Source: an uncultured Pelagibacteraceae bacterium
GTDB lineage: Bacteria > Pseudomonadota > Alphaproteobacteria > Pelagibacterales > Pelagibacteraceae
Length of the DNA: 56,600 nt
Reading direction: 5' to 3'
Assembly: GCA_902630915.1 (NCBI GenBank)
Contig: CACOWD010000003.1
Location: forward strand, 1 to 56,600
Under the pieces are notes generated by a model. It was given only the letters and a program-made list of their open reading frames with translations, was not told where the DNA came from and did no database searches. This document shows, piece after piece, positions 1-9,915 of this stretch; the stretch's first letter is position 1, and the number at the start of each line of letters is the position of its first letter. The position numbers were made by a program, and so were the translations under genes.

Positions 1-285
1 CTGCATGGTTTTTCATTAGATGATGCAAATAAAAAAGTTAGAGAAATACTTTTCTTTTGTATAGAAAATAAATTTAAAGAATTATTATTAATCACAGGTA
101 AGGGAATACATTCAACAAATGACAAAGACGCTTATATTTCAAAAGAATTTGGAAAATTAAAATTTTCAGTTCCAGAATTTATCAGAACTGATCTTGAGTT
201 AAACAAATTTATCATTTCTGTTAATGAGGCTAAAGTTGAAGAAGGAGGAGAGGGAGCAATCTTAATAAAGTTAAAGAATTTATAA
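1..285 (+). CDS. Smr-domain protein, C-terminal part (partial)
   Basis: The reading frame is open from the first base and stops with TAA at 283-285, leaving 94 residues of a gene that begins outside the window. It starts LHGFSLDDA and carries LLLITGKG about 30 residues later, the two signature strands of the Smr (small MutS-related) domain, which acts as a nuclease or nucleic-acid binding module in MutS2 and in stand-alone Smr proteins. In alphaproteobacteria a stand-alone Smr protein commonly sits beside hslUV, which fits here. Its last six bases overlap the end of convergent hslU. The domain is clear; substrate and full length are unknown. Confidence 0.8.
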   Translation: MHGFSLDDANKKVREILFFCIENKFKELLLITGKGIHSTNDKDAYISKEFGKLKFSVPEFIRTDLELNKFIISVNEAKVEEGGEGAILIKLKNL

Positions 286-1656
286 TATAAATTTTGAGAG
301 ATCTGTATCTTTAACTAAATTGCCTAAATTATCCTGAACAAATTTTTTATCTACTTTAATAGTTTCCCCAGCTTTATCAGTAGCATTAAAACTAATATCG
401 TCTAATACTTTTTCAATAATTGTATGAAGTCTTCTTGCCCCAATATTTTCCACAGAGGAATTTACCTCTGCTGAAATTTTTGCAAGCATATCAATGCCGT
501 CATCTGAAAATTCAAGATTAACATCTTCAGTTTTTAAAAGTGCTTTGTACTGCTTTATCAAGCTATTATCTGGTTCTTTTAAAATTCTCTTGAAATCATC
601 CTCATTTAGAGCACTCAACTCTACTCTTATAGGCAATCTACCTTGTAGTTCAGGTAATAAATCAGACGGTTTTGCTAATTGAAAAGCACCCGAAGCGATA
701 AATAAAATATGATCAGTTTTTATAGGCCCGTGTTTAGTACTTACAGTTGTTCCTTCAATTAACGGTAATAAGTCTCTTTGCACTCCTTCTCTAGAAACAT
801 CACCACCTACTCTGTCACTTCTTGCAGAAACCTTATCAATTTCATCCAAAAAGACTATTCCATTCTCCTCAGTAGCTTTTTTAGCCTCTTTAATTATTTT
901 ATCCTCTTCAATCATCTTATCTGATTCTTGCGCTACTAAAATTCCATGGGATTCTTTAACTGACATTTTTTTCTTTTTACCTTTTTTCCCTCCCATAGAT
1001 TTACCCAAGATATCTCCAAGATTAACCATTCCAACGTTTCCGCCTGGCATTCCAGGTATTTCGAAGCTTTGTACACCAGATGATGTGTCCTGAACTTCTA
1101 TTTCAATTTCATTATCATCTAGATCACCGTTTCTAAGTCTTTTTCTAAAACTCTCTCTTGTGGCAACACTTGCTTTATTACCTACTAAGGCATCTAGCAC
1201 TTTCTCCTCAGCTTTTAATTCTGCTTTAGCTTTTACTTCTTTTCTTTTTCTCTCTCTTTCCATAGCTATAGCAATTTCAATTAAGTCTCTGACAATTTGT
1301 TCTACGTCTCTTCCTACGTAACCAACCTCTGTAAATCTAGTTGCTTCTACTTTTATAAAAGGAGCTTCAGCTAATTTTGATAGTCTTCTTGAAATTTCTG
1401 TTTTCCCAACTCCAGTAGGTCCAATCATCAAAATATTTTTTGGCAAAACTTCATCTCTCATTTCATCTGTAAGTGCTTGTCTTCTCCATCTGTTTCTTAA
1501 TGCAACAGCTACAGCTTTTTTTGCCTCCTTTTGACCAATTACATACCTATCTAGTTCTGAAACTATTTCTCTTGGAGAAAGAGCGCTGACCTTTGAGCTG
1601 TCAGTTTTAGATCCTTTAACAAGTTTTAAATTTGTTTCTTTTTTTGATTTTGACAT
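280..1656 (-). CDS. hslU: ATP-dependent protease ATPase subunit HslU
   Basis: HslU is the AAA+ unfoldase of the two-component HslUV protease in the cytoplasm; its hexamer unfolds substrates and feeds them to HslV. The 458-residue protein has the usual length. The Walker A motif GPTGVGKT is at residues 79-86, the inserted I domain lies in about 100-240, and the Walker B segment VFLDEIDK follows near 270. The C-terminus ends SKFIL, the tail that inserts into HslV pockets and activates the peptidase. The ATG directly follows the hslV stop codon, so the two are cotranscribed with hslV first. Confidence 0.97.
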   Translation of the reverse strand: MSKSKKETNLKLVKGSKTDSSKVSALSPREIVSELDRYVIGQKEAKKAVAVALRNRWRRQALTDEMRDEVLPKNILMIGPTGVGKTEISRRLSKLAEAPFIKVEATRFTEVGYVGRDVEQIVRDLIEIAIAMERERKRKEVKAKAELKAEEKVLDALVGNKASVATRESFRKRLRNGDLDDNEIEIEVQDTSSGVQSFEIPGMPGGNVGMVNLGDILGKSMGGKKGKKKKMSVKESHGILVAQESDKMIEEDKIIKEAKKATEENGIVFLDEIDKVSARSDRVGGDVSREGVQRDLLPLIEGTTVSTKHGPIKTDHILFIASGAFQLAKPSDLLPELQGRLPIRVELSALNEDDFKRILKEPDNSLIKQYKALLKTEDVNLEFSDDGIDMLAKISAEVNSSVENIGARRLHTIIEKVLDDISFNATDKAGETIKVDKKFVQDNLGNLVKDTDLSKFIL

Positions 1657-2196
1657 TTAAATTTTTTCCATCGTTACGTTATTGTTTGTAAATACACAAA
1701 TGTCTGATGCAACTTTTAAAGCTTTTCTTGCTATCTCTTCTGCTTTCATATCTGTTTCAATTAAAACCTTTGCGGCTGCCAGAGCATAATTACCTCCAGA
1801 TCCAATTCCAATTATTCCATCTTCAGGTTCTAAAACATCTCCCGTACCAGAGATAATAAAACTATGATCTTTATCTGCTACTGCCATTAATGCTTCTAAT
1901 CTTCTTAAAAATTTATCGCTTCTCCAATCTTTTGCTAATTCAACAGCTGCTCTTTGTAAATTTCCAGCATGTTTTTCTAATTTTGCCTCGAGCCTCTCAA
2001 ATAAAGTTAAAGCGTCTGCAGTAGATCCAGCGAATCCTGCGATCACTCCCCTGTTCTCAATTTTTCTAACTTTTTTTGCCTTGCTTTTTAAAACCGTATT
2101 GCCAAGGCTAACTTGACCGTCGCCTGCCACAATAGTTTCTCCACCCTTTCTTAGAAGGACAATTGTAGTACCGTGCCATTTTTCAGCTGTATTCAT
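1657..2196 (-). CDS. hslV: ATP-dependent protease peptidase subunit HslV
   Basis: HslV is the proteasome-like Ntn peptidase that partners with HslU. The catalytic threonine is expected at residue 10, after a short propeptide MNTAEKWHG, giving the mature N-terminus TTI. The [11 protein letters not shown] stretch and the [13 protein letters not shown] segment are typical of the family, and 179 residues is normal. It is the first gene of hslV-hslU and diverges from hisB across a 96-base gap. The classic heat-shock role is family knowledge; the gap shows only a weak promoter candidate for this strand (TTGAAG, 18 bases, CATATA). Confidence 0.97.
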   Translation of the reverse strand: MNTAEKWHGTTIVLLRKGGETIVAGDGQVSLGNTVLKSKAKKVRKIENRGVIAGFAGSTADALTLFERLEAKLEKHAGNLQRAAVELAKDWRSDKFLRRLEALMAVADKDHSFIISGTGDVLEPEDGIIGIGSGGNYALAAAKVLIETDMKAEEIARKALKVASDICVFTNNNVTMEKI

Positions 2197-2241
2197 ACAG
2201 TTATATGTGGAGATTAATTTATGATCTTCAATAGTGATTTA

Positions 2242-2270
2242 TTGATAAAACGATCATTTAAATATATATC
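2242..2270 (+). promoter_or_regulatory. Candidate sigma70-type promoter for the his operon
   Basis: In the 96-base gap between hslV and hisB there is TTGATA at 2242-2247 and TATATC at 2265-2270, separated by 17 bases and ending about 22 bases before the hisB ATG. This is an acceptable but not strong match in an AT-rich background, so it is a candidate only. Confidence 0.35.
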
Positions 2271-2292
2271 AAAGATAAATCAGGCATAGTTT

Positions 2293-2883
2293 ATGGGTAG
2301 AAAAGCAAAAATAATTAGAAAAACGAAGGAGACCAGTATTTCTGTCGCGGTTAATTTAGACGGAAAGGGAAAATATAAGATTAAAACTGGAATAGGTTTC
2401 CTAGATCACATGTTGGAGCAATTATCAAAGCACTCTCTCATAGATTTAGAAGTTAAAGCAAAAGGTGACACACATATAGATTTACACCACACTACGGAGG
2501 ATACTGGCATAGCAATTGGTGAAGCTATTAAAAAAGCAGCAGGTAATCGAAAAGGAATTACACGATATGCATCAACAATGATCCCTATGGATGAAACTCT
2601 AAGTCGAGTATCAATTGATGTATCAAATAGACCTTATTTAATCTGGAAAGTAAATCTACCAGTTGAGAAACTTGGTGAGATGGATACAGAATTATTTAAA
2701 GAATGGTTTCAAGCTTTTTCACAATCAGCTGGAGTTACTTTACACATAGAAAATATTTACGGTGAAAATAGTCACCACAAGATTGAGTCGTGTTACAAAG
2801 GTTTAGCTAGATCATTAAAAGATGCTTTAGCGATTGATAAAAGAATTAAAAACTCAATACCTTCGACAAAAGGCTCTATTTAA
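2293..2883 (+). CDS. hisB: Imidazoleglycerol-phosphate dehydratase
   Basis: HisB dehydrates imidazole glycerol phosphate to imidazole acetol phosphate in histidine synthesis, using manganese held by histidine/glutamate clusters. The 196-residue monofunctional form lacks the phosphatase domain of the enteric enzyme. Metal-binding motifs are visible as [18 protein letters not shown] and SHHKIES. It opens a tight operon hisB-hisH-hisA-hisF-hisE, and its stop codon is five bases before the hisH ATG. Confidence 0.97.
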   Translation: MGRKAKIIRKTKETSISVAVNLDGKGKYKIKTGIGFLDHMLEQLSKHSLIDLEVKAKGDTHIDLHHTTEDTGIAIGEAIKKAAGNRKGITRYASTMIPMDETLSRVSIDVSNRPYLIWKVNLPVEKLGEMDTELFKEWFQAFSQSAGVTLHIENIYGENSHHKIESCYKGLARSLKDALAIDKRIKNSIPSTKGSI

Positions 2884-2888
2884 AATTG

Positions 2889-3515
2889 ATGAACGTCACA
2901 ATTGTTGACTACCAATCGGGCAATATAAGCTCTGTCATAAATTCTTTTACAGAGGTGGCTAAAGGTAAAGTTAATATAGAGGTAACCTCAGATATAAAAA
3001 AAATTAAATCCAGTGACAAAATTGTTTTACCAGGACAAGGATCATTTAAAAGCTGTGTAGACTCTCTTACTAGTATTAACGGATTAGTTGATACGCTAAA
3101 AGAATTCGCAATAACAGATAAGAAACCTTTATTAGGAATTTGTGTAGGCTTACAAATGTTCGCAGACATCGGGTATGAGGAAGCAGAAACAAAGGGACTG
3201 GGTTGGATCTCTGGTAAAGTTTCTAAAATTGATAATCAAAATGGAAAATTTAAACTTCCACATATTGGTTGGAACGAAATTGAAATTCAAAAAGAAAGTA
3301 AAATATTTAAAGATATAAAAAATAAATCTCACATGTATTTCGTACACAGTTATGAATTTATTCCTAAGGATAAATCAGTCATTTCAGCGACAACAAATTA
3401 CTCGTCAAATATTGTCTGTTCTGTCGAAAGAGATAATTTATTTGGAACACAGTTTCACCCTGAGAAGAGTGATAAAATAGGATTAAAAGTAATTGATAAC
3501 TTTTTAAAATTATAA
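2889..3515 (+). CDS. hisH: Imidazole glycerol phosphate synthase, glutaminase subunit
   Basis: HisH hydrolyses glutamine and passes ammonia to HisF for making imidazole glycerol phosphate and AICAR. It is a class I glutamine amidotransferase: the nucleophile cysteine is in GICVGLQM (about residue 85) and the His-Glu pair in QFHPEKS near 192. A TTG at 2886 is directly before the ATG at 2889; I chose the ATG, giving 208 residues. The stop overlaps the hisA ATG by one base (TAATG), which suggests translational coupling. Confidence 0.96.
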   Translation: MNVTIVDYQSGNISSVINSFTEVAKGKVNIEVTSDIKKIKSSDKIVLPGQGSFKSCVDSLTSINGLVDTLKEFAITDKKPLLGICVGLQMFADIGYEEAETKGLGWISGKVSKIDNQNGKFKLPHIGWNEIEIQKESKIFKDIKNKSHMYFVHSYEFIPKDKSVISATTNYSSNIVCSVERDNLFGTQFHPEKSDKIGLKVIDNFLKL

Positions 3516-4240
3516 TGAAAATATTTCCTGCAATAGACATAAAAGATAAAAAGTGTGTGAGATTAATCAAAGGAAATTTTGAAAATAAGACTGAATATGA
3601 AACTTCACCAATTGATCAAGCCGGCAAGTATAAAGATCACGGTTTTAAAAATTTACACATTGTTGATTTAGACGGAGCTTTAATTGGAAAGACAGTTAAC
3701 CTTGATGTTATCAAGCAGATAGTTAGTAAATACGATTTAAAAATTGAAATTGGTGGCGGTGTTAGATCTCTTGATAGCATTAAGAAATACATCGATGCAG
3801 GTGTTGAAAAAGTAATTCTAGGAAGCGGTGCTATTAAAAATAAAGAATTTTTAAAAGAGGCCTGTGAAAAATTTAAAGGTCAAATTGCTTTAGGATTAGA
3901 CGCAAAAGATGGAAATCTTTCTGTATCAGGTTGGAAAGAAAATCTAAATGTCAAAACCACAGACTTTCTTAAAGAAGTAAATAATTATGGAGTAAGTAGA
4001 ATTATTTATACAGATATTAACAGAGATGGAATGAAAACCAGCCCTAATTTAGACGAGACTGTTAAAATTGCAGAGCTTTCTAATTGCCCTGTGGTGATTT
4101 CAGGTGGTGTTTCTTCAATAAGTGATATTAAGAAAGCTAAAGAATTAAATAATAAAAACATTGAAGGTATTATTATTGGTAAAGCTATTTACGATGGTGA
4201 TATTAAGCTTGATGAGTTAGCAAAGGAGATTAATGCTTAA
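3515..4240 (+). CDS. hisA: ProFAR isomerase (phosphoribosylformimino-AICAR-P isomerase)
   Basis: HisA carries out the Amadori rearrangement of ProFAR to PRFAR in histidine synthesis. The protein is a 241-residue TIM barrel with the paired catalytic aspartates in FPAIDIKDK at the N-terminus and TDINRDGM near 168, plus phosphate-binding GGGVRS and SGGVSS loops. It overlaps hisH by one base and hisF by eight bases. Confidence 0.97.
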   Translation: MKIFPAIDIKDKKCVRLIKGNFENKTEYETSPIDQAGKYKDHGFKNLHIVDLDGALIGKTVNLDVIKQIVSKYDLKIEIGGGVRSLDSIKKYIDAGVEKVILGSGAIKNKEFLKEACEKFKGQIALGLDAKDGNLSVSGWKENLNVKTTDFLKEVNNYGVSRIIYTDINRDGMKTSPNLDETVKIAELSNCPVVISGGVSSISDIKKAKELNNKNIEGIIIGKAIYDGDIKLDELAKEINA

Positions 4241-4991
4241 AAATAGAATTATACCTTGTCTTGATGTTAAGAATGGAAGAGTTGTTAAAGGTATTAACTT
4301 TGTTAAATTAAAAGATGCCGGAGATCCAGTCGAACAAGCTAAGATTTATAGTGATGGAGGTGCGGATGAGATTTGTTTCTTAGATATAACAGCATCAAAT
4401 GAAAATAGAGAAACAATTATTGATATTGTGAGAAAAACTGCAAAAGAATGTTTTGTTCCTTTAACTGTTGGAGGTGGAGTTAGAACTATTCAAAATATTA
4501 CCGATTTATTGTTAGCAGGTGCAGATAAAGTTTCTATTAATACTGCCGCAGTAAAAAATGTCGACTTCGTTAAGGAAGCTTCAAAAAAATTTGGATCTCA
4601 ATGTATTGTTGTTGCGATCGATGCAAAAAAAGTTTCAGATAATAAATGGGAAGTATTTACACACGGTGGAAGAAATAAAACTGGTATCGATGCAGTAGGG
4701 TTTGCTAAAAAAGTAGAAGAAAATGGAGCTGGAGAAATTTTATTAACTTCAATGGATAAAGATGGAACTAAATCCGGTTACGATGTTGACTTATTAAAAA
4801 CAATTACGAATAACACTAATATTCCTGTAATAGCTTCCGGTGGAGTTGGAACTCTAGATCACTTATATGATGGCATAGTTAAAGGTGGAGCAAGTGCAGT
4901 TTTGGCGGCCTCTATTTTTCATTATGGCGAATATAAAATTAAAGATGCTAAAGAATATTTGAATTCTAAAAATGTATCGGTAAGGTTATAA
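4233..4991 (+). CDS. hisF: Imidazole glycerol phosphate synthase, cyclase subunit
   Basis: HisF is the cyclase half of imidazole glycerol phosphate synthase and receives ammonia from HisH. The 252-residue TIM barrel shows the catalytic aspartate motifs IPCLDVKNG and [11 protein letters not shown] and the phosphate loops GGGVRT and SGGVG. Its ATG lies inside the end of hisA (eight-base overlap), and hisE starts one base after its stop. Confidence 0.97.
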   Translation: MLKNRIIPCLDVKNGRVVKGINFVKLKDAGDPVEQAKIYSDGGADEICFLDITASNENRETIIDIVRKTAKECFVPLTVGGGVRTIQNITDLLLAGADKVSINTAAVKNVDFVKEASKKFGSQCIVVAIDAKKVSDNKWEVFTHGGRNKTGIDAVGFAKKVEENGAGEILLTSMDKDGTKSGYDVDLLKTITNNTNIPVIASGGVGTLDHLYDGIVKGGASAVLAASIFHYGEYKIKDAKEYLNSKNVSVRL

Positions 4992-4992
4992 A

Positions 4993-5265
4993 ATGTTTGA
5001 AAACTTAGAACAATTAATTAAAACAATCAGAGAGAGAAAAAATTCTTCTCCAGATAAGTCTTATACCAATAAACTTTTGAACGATAAGAACCTAAGTGTT
5101 TCAAAAGTAAAAGAGGAAATAGGCGAGTTAATAGAATCTGTGGAAAAAAATTCAAATAAGATACACGAAGCTGCTGATGTGGTTTATCATTTGATGGTTT
5201 ACTTAGAGGCTAATAATATAAAGATTGAAGATGTGATGAGCGAACTTAAAAAAAGACAGAAATGA
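4993..5265 (+). CDS. hisE: Phosphoribosyl-ATP pyrophosphatase
   Basis: HisE hydrolyses phosphoribosyl-ATP to phosphoribosyl-AMP, the second step of histidine synthesis. The 90-residue protein belongs to the all-alpha NTP pyrophosphohydrolase (MazG-like) fold, with the acidic metal-binding helices KEEIGELIESV and EAADVVYHLMVYLE. It is a separate gene, not fused to hisI, which is not in this window. It overlaps hinT by four bases (ATGA). Confidence 0.93.
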   Translation: MFENLEQLIKTIRERKNSSPDKSYTNKLLNDKNLSVSKVKEEIGELIESVEKNSNKIHEAADVVYHLMVYLEANNIKIEDVMSELKKRQK

Positions 5266-5618
5266 GTTACGACAAAAATAATATATTTGCTAAAATTCTA
5301 AGAGGTGAAATCCCGTGTAAAAAAGTTTATGAAAATGATCATGTTTTAGCTTTTCATGATATTAATCCTCAAAAGAAAGTTCATGTTTTAGTTATTCCTA
5401 AAGGTGAATACGTAGATCTTAATGATTTTAATAACAAAGCCTCAGATAAAGAGATCGTAGAGTTTAACAAAGCAGTGACGCATGTCGCAAACTTAGTGGG
5501 TGCAAAAGATAAAGGATATCGAACTTTAACTAATATTGGAAGTGACGGCGGTCAGGAAGTTCCTCATTTACACTATCATATATTTGCGGGCGAAAAGATT
5601 GGGAAGATGGTCAGCTGA
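5262..5618 (+). CDS. hinT: HIT family purine nucleoside phosphoramidase (HinT-like)
   Basis: The 118-residue protein has the histidine-triad active site HLHYHIF near residues 102-108 and the N-terminal IFAKILRGEIP typical of HinT proteins, which cleave adenosine 5'-phosphoramidate and acyl- or aminoacyl-adenylates. It is coupled to hisE by an ATGA overlap and to the next gene by TGATG. HinT following the his genes is seen in other alphaproteobacteria. The physiological substrate is not known from sequence. Confidence 0.9.
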   Translation: MSYDKNNIFAKILRGEIPCKKVYENDHVLAFHDINPQKKVHVLVIPKGEYVDLNDFNNKASDKEIVEFNKAVTHVANLVGAKDKGYRTLTNIGSDGGQEVPHLHYHIFAGEKIGKMVS

Positions 5619-6124
5619 TGGTTTCAAGAGTAAAAAGATATTTTTTAGAAATTAGAGATTTTTCGAAAACAGTTGATTTAAATCTCCCAGAAAATTTCCA
5701 AATTATTTTAGATGATAAAGATAATTTTCACTTAAACAGATTCTTTTATAAACAAATCGGTGTAGACCATTATTGGAGAGACAGATTGTTGTGGTCTGAT
5801 AGTGAGTGGGTAAAATATGTTACCAACAAAAATTTAGAGACGCATGTTCTTAAAAAAGGTGAAGATCTAGTAGGATATTACGAACAAGAATATCATCCTG
5901 GATCCAATGAAGTAGAACTTATCAATCTGGGAGTACTTAAAGAATTCAGAGGTTTGAAGCTTGGCTCAACACTTGCAAATCACGCTATTGCAAGTGCATC
6001 AAGAAAAAATCCTAATAGAATGTGGGTTCATACTTGTAGTTTAGACCACAAACACGCATTACAAAATTATAAATCTAAAGGTTTTGAAATTTTTAAAGAA
6101 GAAGAAATTGATTTTGTAGCTTAG
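5618..6124 (+). CDS. GNAT family N-acetyltransferase
   Basis: The 168-residue protein has a GNAT acetyl-CoA binding core: the beta4 segment VELINLGVLKEFRG is followed by LKLGSTLANHAI, a variant of the R/Q-x-x-G-x-G/A loop, and later HALQNYKSKGFE, the usual end of the fold. It closes the his operon, with its ATG overlapping the hinT stop (TGATG). It overlaps lolA at the 3' end. The acetyl acceptor is unknown. Confidence 0.8.
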   Translation: MVSRVKRYFLEIRDFSKTVDLNLPENFQIILDDKDNFHLNRFFYKQIGVDHYWRDRLLWSDSEWVKYVTNKNLETHVLKKGEDLVGYYEQEYHPGSNEVELINLGVLKEFRGLKLGSTLANHAIASASRKNPNRMWVHTCSLDHKHALQNYKSKGFEIFKEEEIDFVA

Positions 6125-6690
6125 TTTATCTCAGGTACTTTAAAGGTACCTTTTTCAAAAATGTCATTTTTAGCAACAATGTTAAGGGAGAAATTTATAT
6201 TATTGTTGTATTGATCTTTAATCTCCCATCCTTTCAAATCTAAATTTTTTTTGTCAAAAAAAACAGTAATTTCGTTATCACCAAAATAAACAAGCTTAAT
6301 TATTTGATCAGTTAACTTTAATTCTCCTGATCTCACAATTTCTAAAAGTTTATCTTTATATAAGATATTTAAGAATGGAGATTTTGAAATAGGATAATGG
6401 TAAGTTTTATTATACCTTTTTTGCGTTATTGCTAACCTCTTATTATTAATAACTAGTTCTTTTTTCTTATCATCAAAATAATTGCATTTTAATTTTCCAG
6501 GGAACTCTAAAAGACAACTACCTTTTTCTGTTTTTTCATTAATTAATTGATCAAATGTAAATTCTAAAGAACTTAAGCTATTAAGCTGAACAATTATTTG
6601 TTCTTTTTCATCAGCTAATAAAGCCGTTGTTATTAAAAGAAAAAACGGGATTAAAAATATTTTTTTATAGAACTTCACGTTTACCAACAT
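6121..6690 (-). CDS. lolA: Outer-membrane lipoprotein carrier protein LolA-like
   Basis: LolA is the periplasmic chaperone that carries lipoproteins from LolCDE to the outer membrane. The protein has a signal peptide (lysines, then FLIPFFLLITTALLA) and a LolA-type sheet with SLEFTFDQ, KGSCLLEFPGKLKC and the NDIFEKGTFKVP ending. I chose the ATG at 6688-6690 (189 residues); a TTG six codons upstream is also in frame but lies deeper inside ftsK. The gene overlaps the ftsK 3' end by 26 bases. FtsK followed by LolA is a conserved alphaproteobacterial order and supports the call, as the family diverges strongly. Confidence 0.82.
   Translation of the reverse strand: MLVNVKFYKKIFLIPFFLLITTALLADEKEQIIVQLNSLSSLEFTFDQLINEKTEKGSCLLEFPGKLKCNYFDDKKKELVINNKRLAITQKRYNKTYHYPISKSPFLNILYKDKLLEIVRSGELKLTDQIIKLVYFGDNEITVFFDKKNLDLKGWEIKDQYNNNINFSLNIVAKNDIFEKGTFKVPEIN
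6133..6155 (+). terminator. Weak hairpin-T terminator after the his operon
   Basis: AGGTAC (6133-6138) and GTACCT (6146-6151) form a six-base stem with a seven-base loop, followed by a T run to 6155. It lies just past the GNAT stop codon and inside the 3' end of convergent lolA. The stem is short, so function is uncertain. Confidence 0.3.
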
Positions 6691-8746
6691 GATTTGCTTT
6701 ACTAACAATACCTTTTTCTTCCATCATATCAATAATTCTAGCAGCTCTATTATATCCGATTTGTAATTTTCTCTGCAAAAAGCTTGTAGAAGCTTTTCCT
6801 TCTGTTTTAATAATTTCTAAGGCTTGATTAAATAATTCATCCTCATCACCTTCATTTCCAGAAGTTAATGAGCTTTCTGTTGTTTCTTGAGAAGTAATTT
6901 CCTCCATATAATCCGGCTCTCCCTGTGCTCTTAACGAGTTTGTAATTTTCTCAATTTCTTGTTCAGAAACATATGGACCGTGAATTCTAACTATTCTGTT
7001 TGCTGATGACATGAATAACATATCTCCTTTTCCAAGCAATTGTTCAGCACCCTGCTCCCCTAAAATTGTTCTACTATCAATCTTGGAACTTACTTGAAAA
7101 GATATTCTTGTAGGAAAATTTGCTTTTATTGTACCTGTTATCACATCAACACTTGGTCTTTGCGTAGCCATGATGATATGAATGCCTGCAGCTCTTGCCA
7201 TTTGGGATAATTTTTGAATGTAGTTCTCAATTTCTTTTCCAGCTACAAGCATTAAGTCTGACATCTCGTCAACTACTACAACGATATAAGGCATTTTAAG
7301 TTTGTGCTTAGCATTATAACCATCAATGTTTCTTACTCCTACCTTGCTCATTAATTTATATCTGCTGTTCATTTCTTTGACTGTCCATGATAAAGCCGAT
7401 GTAGCTTTTTTAGCATCAGTAATTACCGGGGTTAACAAATGAGGTATTCCTTCGTAAGAAGATAGCTCTAACATTTTTGGATCTATTAAAATAAACTTAC
7501 AAAGATCTGGACTTAGTTTGTAAAGTAAAGAAACAATTATTGTGTTAATACAAACAGACTTTCCTGAACCAGTGGTACCTGCAATTAAAAGATGAGGCAT
7601 TGATGTTAAATCACCAACAATTGGCATTCCAGAAATACTTTTGCCCAATGCTATCGGAAGCCTCACATCTTTCTTTTGAAACTTATCGTAAGAAATTATT
7701 TCTCTTAGTGATACACCTTCTCTATCCTCGTTTGGAATTTCTATTCCAACAGTGTTTTTTCCTGGTATAACGGAAACTCTTGTAGAAGTTGAACTGGTAT
7801 TTCTTGCTAAATCCTCAGATAAATTAATTATTTTAGATACTTTTACACCAGGCGCTGGTTCGAATTCATAAAGGTTAACTACTGGTCCATTATTAATTGT
7901 TTTAATTTTTCCATCTATACCAAAGTCTAATAATATTTTTTCCATAAACTCAGAGTCAGGACAATTTTTATTTCCATCAGAACTAAGCTTAGATAAATTT
8001 TTTTCTAAATAATTTATATCAGGCAATTTATACTTATTCTTACCAACAACTTGATCTGATTTTGGAAACGTATCTGTATCAAATGAAAATGATTGTTGAG
8101 GTTTTTCTAAAGTTTGAGGTTGATCTTCAATATTAATCTTACTAAAATCTGGTTCAATATTCTTCATGGGTTTTCTTTTAAAAAGTGAAATAACGAATAA
8201 GAATACCTTTTTATAATTAATATCAGCTGAAAAAGAAAAAAAAATTATTGTCAATAAAAGTAACCCATAAATCGAATATGTATTGTCTATCCAAGGAGCC
8301 CAAGTATTTAAAAAGTTGTAAGTAATTTTTCCAACGAAACCTGAATTACCATTATCAATTAACCAAAAAGAATTATTGAAAGTAAGATAAATAAAAACTG
8401 TTCCTGCAGCCAAATAGGCTACAACTAAAAATAATTTTAAAATTACTCTTCTTAATTCTTTCTTTATTATTAATTCTAGCCCCCAAAATAAAAAATTAAG
8501 TAAAAGTAAAAAAGATGCTAGACCAAAACTTTGTAATAAAAAATCTGCAATACTGCTTCCATAAATTCCAAAAAAATTCTTAATCTCAAAACTTTTATCT
8601 CCGTAAATAAATGAAGGATCCTCAGGAGAATATGTTGTAAAGGCAATTGCGAGTGCGACACTTGATAAAACTAGGATTAAACCTACCAATTCAAAGGTTC
8701 GCTTTTTCAAAAAATTTGTTACACTATCTAAAAAGTTTGTATTCAT
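6665..8746 (-). CDS. ftsK: DNA translocase FtsK
   Basis: FtsK couples septum formation to clearance and dimer resolution of the chromosome terminus by pumping DNA. Four membrane segments lie at about residues 19-39, 64-90, 101-123 and 157-174, then a short linker, the motor domain with Walker A GTTGSGKS at 390-397 and VVVVDEMSDL as Walker B, and a C-terminal winged-helix gamma domain (about 630-693). At 693 residues it is close to a minimal FtsK, about half the E. coli length, because the linker is short. Confidence 0.96.
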   Translation of the reverse strand: MNTNFLDSVTNFLKKRTFELVGLILVLSSVALAIAFTTYSPEDPSFIYGDKSFEIKNFFGIYGSSIADFLLQSFGLASFLLLLNFLFWGLELIIKKELRRVILKLFLVVAYLAAGTVFIYLTFNNSFWLIDNGNSGFVGKITYNFLNTWAPWIDNTYSIYGLLLLTIIFFSFSADINYKKVFLFVISLFKRKPMKNIEPDFSKINIEDQPQTLEKPQQSFSFDTDTFPKSDQVVGKNKYKLPDINYLEKNLSKLSSDGNKNCPDSEFMEKILLDFGIDGKIKTINNGPVVNLYEFEPAPGVKVSKIINLSEDLARNTSSTSTRVSVIPGKNTVGIEIPNEDREGVSLREIISYDKFQKKDVRLPIALGKSISGMPIVGDLTSMPHLLIAGTTGSGKSVCINTIIVSLLYKLSPDLCKFILIDPKMLELSSYEGIPHLLTPVITDAKKATSALSWTVKEMNSRYKLMSKVGVRNIDGYNAKHKLKMPYIVVVVDEMSDLMLVAGKEIENYIQKLSQMARAAGIHIIMATQRPSVDVITGTIKANFPTRISFQVSSKIDSRTILGEQGAEQLLGKGDMLFMSSANRIVRIHGPYVSEQEIEKITNSLRAQGEPDYMEEITSQETTESSLTSGNEGDEDELFNQALEIIKTEGKASTSFLQRKLQIGYNRAARIIDMMEEKGIVSKANHVGKREVL

Positions 8747-8801
8747 TACGAATCGATTACGTACTTTTTACCATTTTTATGAAAGTGTTAAAAATTTTTA
8801 T

Positions 8802-9911
8802 ATGATAAAACAGAGAATATGTATTGTTGGAGATGGTCTTTCAGGCTTAATGACCGCTGTAGTTTTAGCTAATGTGCCGGGTATACAGCTAGATTTAATA
8901 GCTAAAAAAGGTACAAAAAACGTAGATAAAAGGACTACAGCTATTTCAGATACAAATTACAAGTTCATTAACCAAAATATTACTAGTTTAGGACAAAAGC
9001 TATTCTGGCCTTCAAAAAAAGTTGAGCTTTTTTACGAAACCTCTAAAGAAAGAATAAATTTTTTAAATATCGAAGAAACTAATTCCAATCTTATGTATGT
9101 TTTCGAAAATAACAAAGTTAAAAATATATTATTGAAAGAAATATCGAAAAATAAAAGTAAATTAATTAAAAAAGATGTAAAAAACTTAGATGAATTAAAA
9201 AATTATGACTTAATTATTCTTTGTATTGGTGGACAATCTAAAATCTACGATAACATAACAAAAGATAGATCTATTAAGAAAGATTATAATGAGATAGCTA
9301 TAACAGGTTACGTAAGACACAATTTCAAAACTATAAACACAAGCCAATTCTTTTTAAAAGAGGGGCCATTAGCCATACTCCCTTTTTCAAAAAATTATTT
9401 TTCTTTTGTTTGGAGTGTAAAAAAATATTTTTTTGAAAATAATGCAAAAAAAATTATAAATTTAGTTAAAAACAAGATAACAAAATTACTTAACTGTAAA
9501 CAAGATATAACTGTAAGCAATATTCAGTCCTATCCGATCTCACTAGGTCTAAGAAAACAATATTATCAAAAAAATATATTAATTCTTGGAGAGGGTTTGC
9601 ACACAATTCATCCTGTAGCTGGACAGGGTTTTAATCTTGTTCTTAGGGATATAAAAAAACTAAAAGAAATAATTGAATATTATGTGAGCTTAGGTATTTC
9701 TATAAGAAACAGTTATGCATTAAATGATTTTTATAATAGTAGAAAACCTGAAAATACTATCATGAGTTTAGGTATTGATGTTACGCATAGCTTTTTTAAG
9801 CAAAATAAATATTTGGATGCATTTAAAGAAATAATTCTAAAAAATATAAAGAACAATGAGGCATTAAAAAAAATTAGTAAAATAATCTCTAATCGAGGTT
9901 TATCATTATAA
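8802..9911 (+). CDS. UbiH/UbiF-type FAD-dependent ubiquinone hydroxylase
   Basis: The 369-residue protein is a class A flavin monooxygenase. The N-terminal dinucleotide fold reads CIVGDGLSGL, followed by the RTTAIS motif of the UbiH/UbiF/Coq6 family near residue 46, and the second FAD/ribityl motif HTIHPVAGQGFN with LRD near 268-285. The likely role is hydroxylating the ubiquinone ring; which position is modified cannot be told from sequence. It diverges from ftsK across 55 bases and stops four bases before mnmE. Confidence 0.82.
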   Translation: MIKQRICIVGDGLSGLMTAVVLANVPGIQLDLIAKKGTKNVDKRTTAISDTNYKFINQNITSLGQKLFWPSKKVELFYETSKERINFLNIEETNSNLMYVFENNKVKNILLKEISKNKSKLIKKDVKNLDELKNYDLIILCIGGQSKIYDNITKDRSIKKDYNEIAITGYVRHNFKTINTSQFFLKEGPLAILPFSKNYFSFVWSVKKYFFENNAKKIINLVKNKITKLLNCKQDITVSNIQSYPISLGLRKQYYQKNILILGEGLHTIHPVAGQGFNLVLRDIKKLKEIIEYYVSLGISIRNSYALNDFYNSRKPENTIMSLGIDVTHSFFKQNKYLDAFKEIILKNIKNNEALKKISKIISNRGLSL

Positions 9912-9915
9912 CTCA

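Noticed and set aside
2197..2292. A heat-shock promoter for hslV
   Set aside because: TTGAAG and CATATA are 18 bases apart on the minus strand but do not match the sigma32 pattern seen before dnaK; kept only as a weak note.
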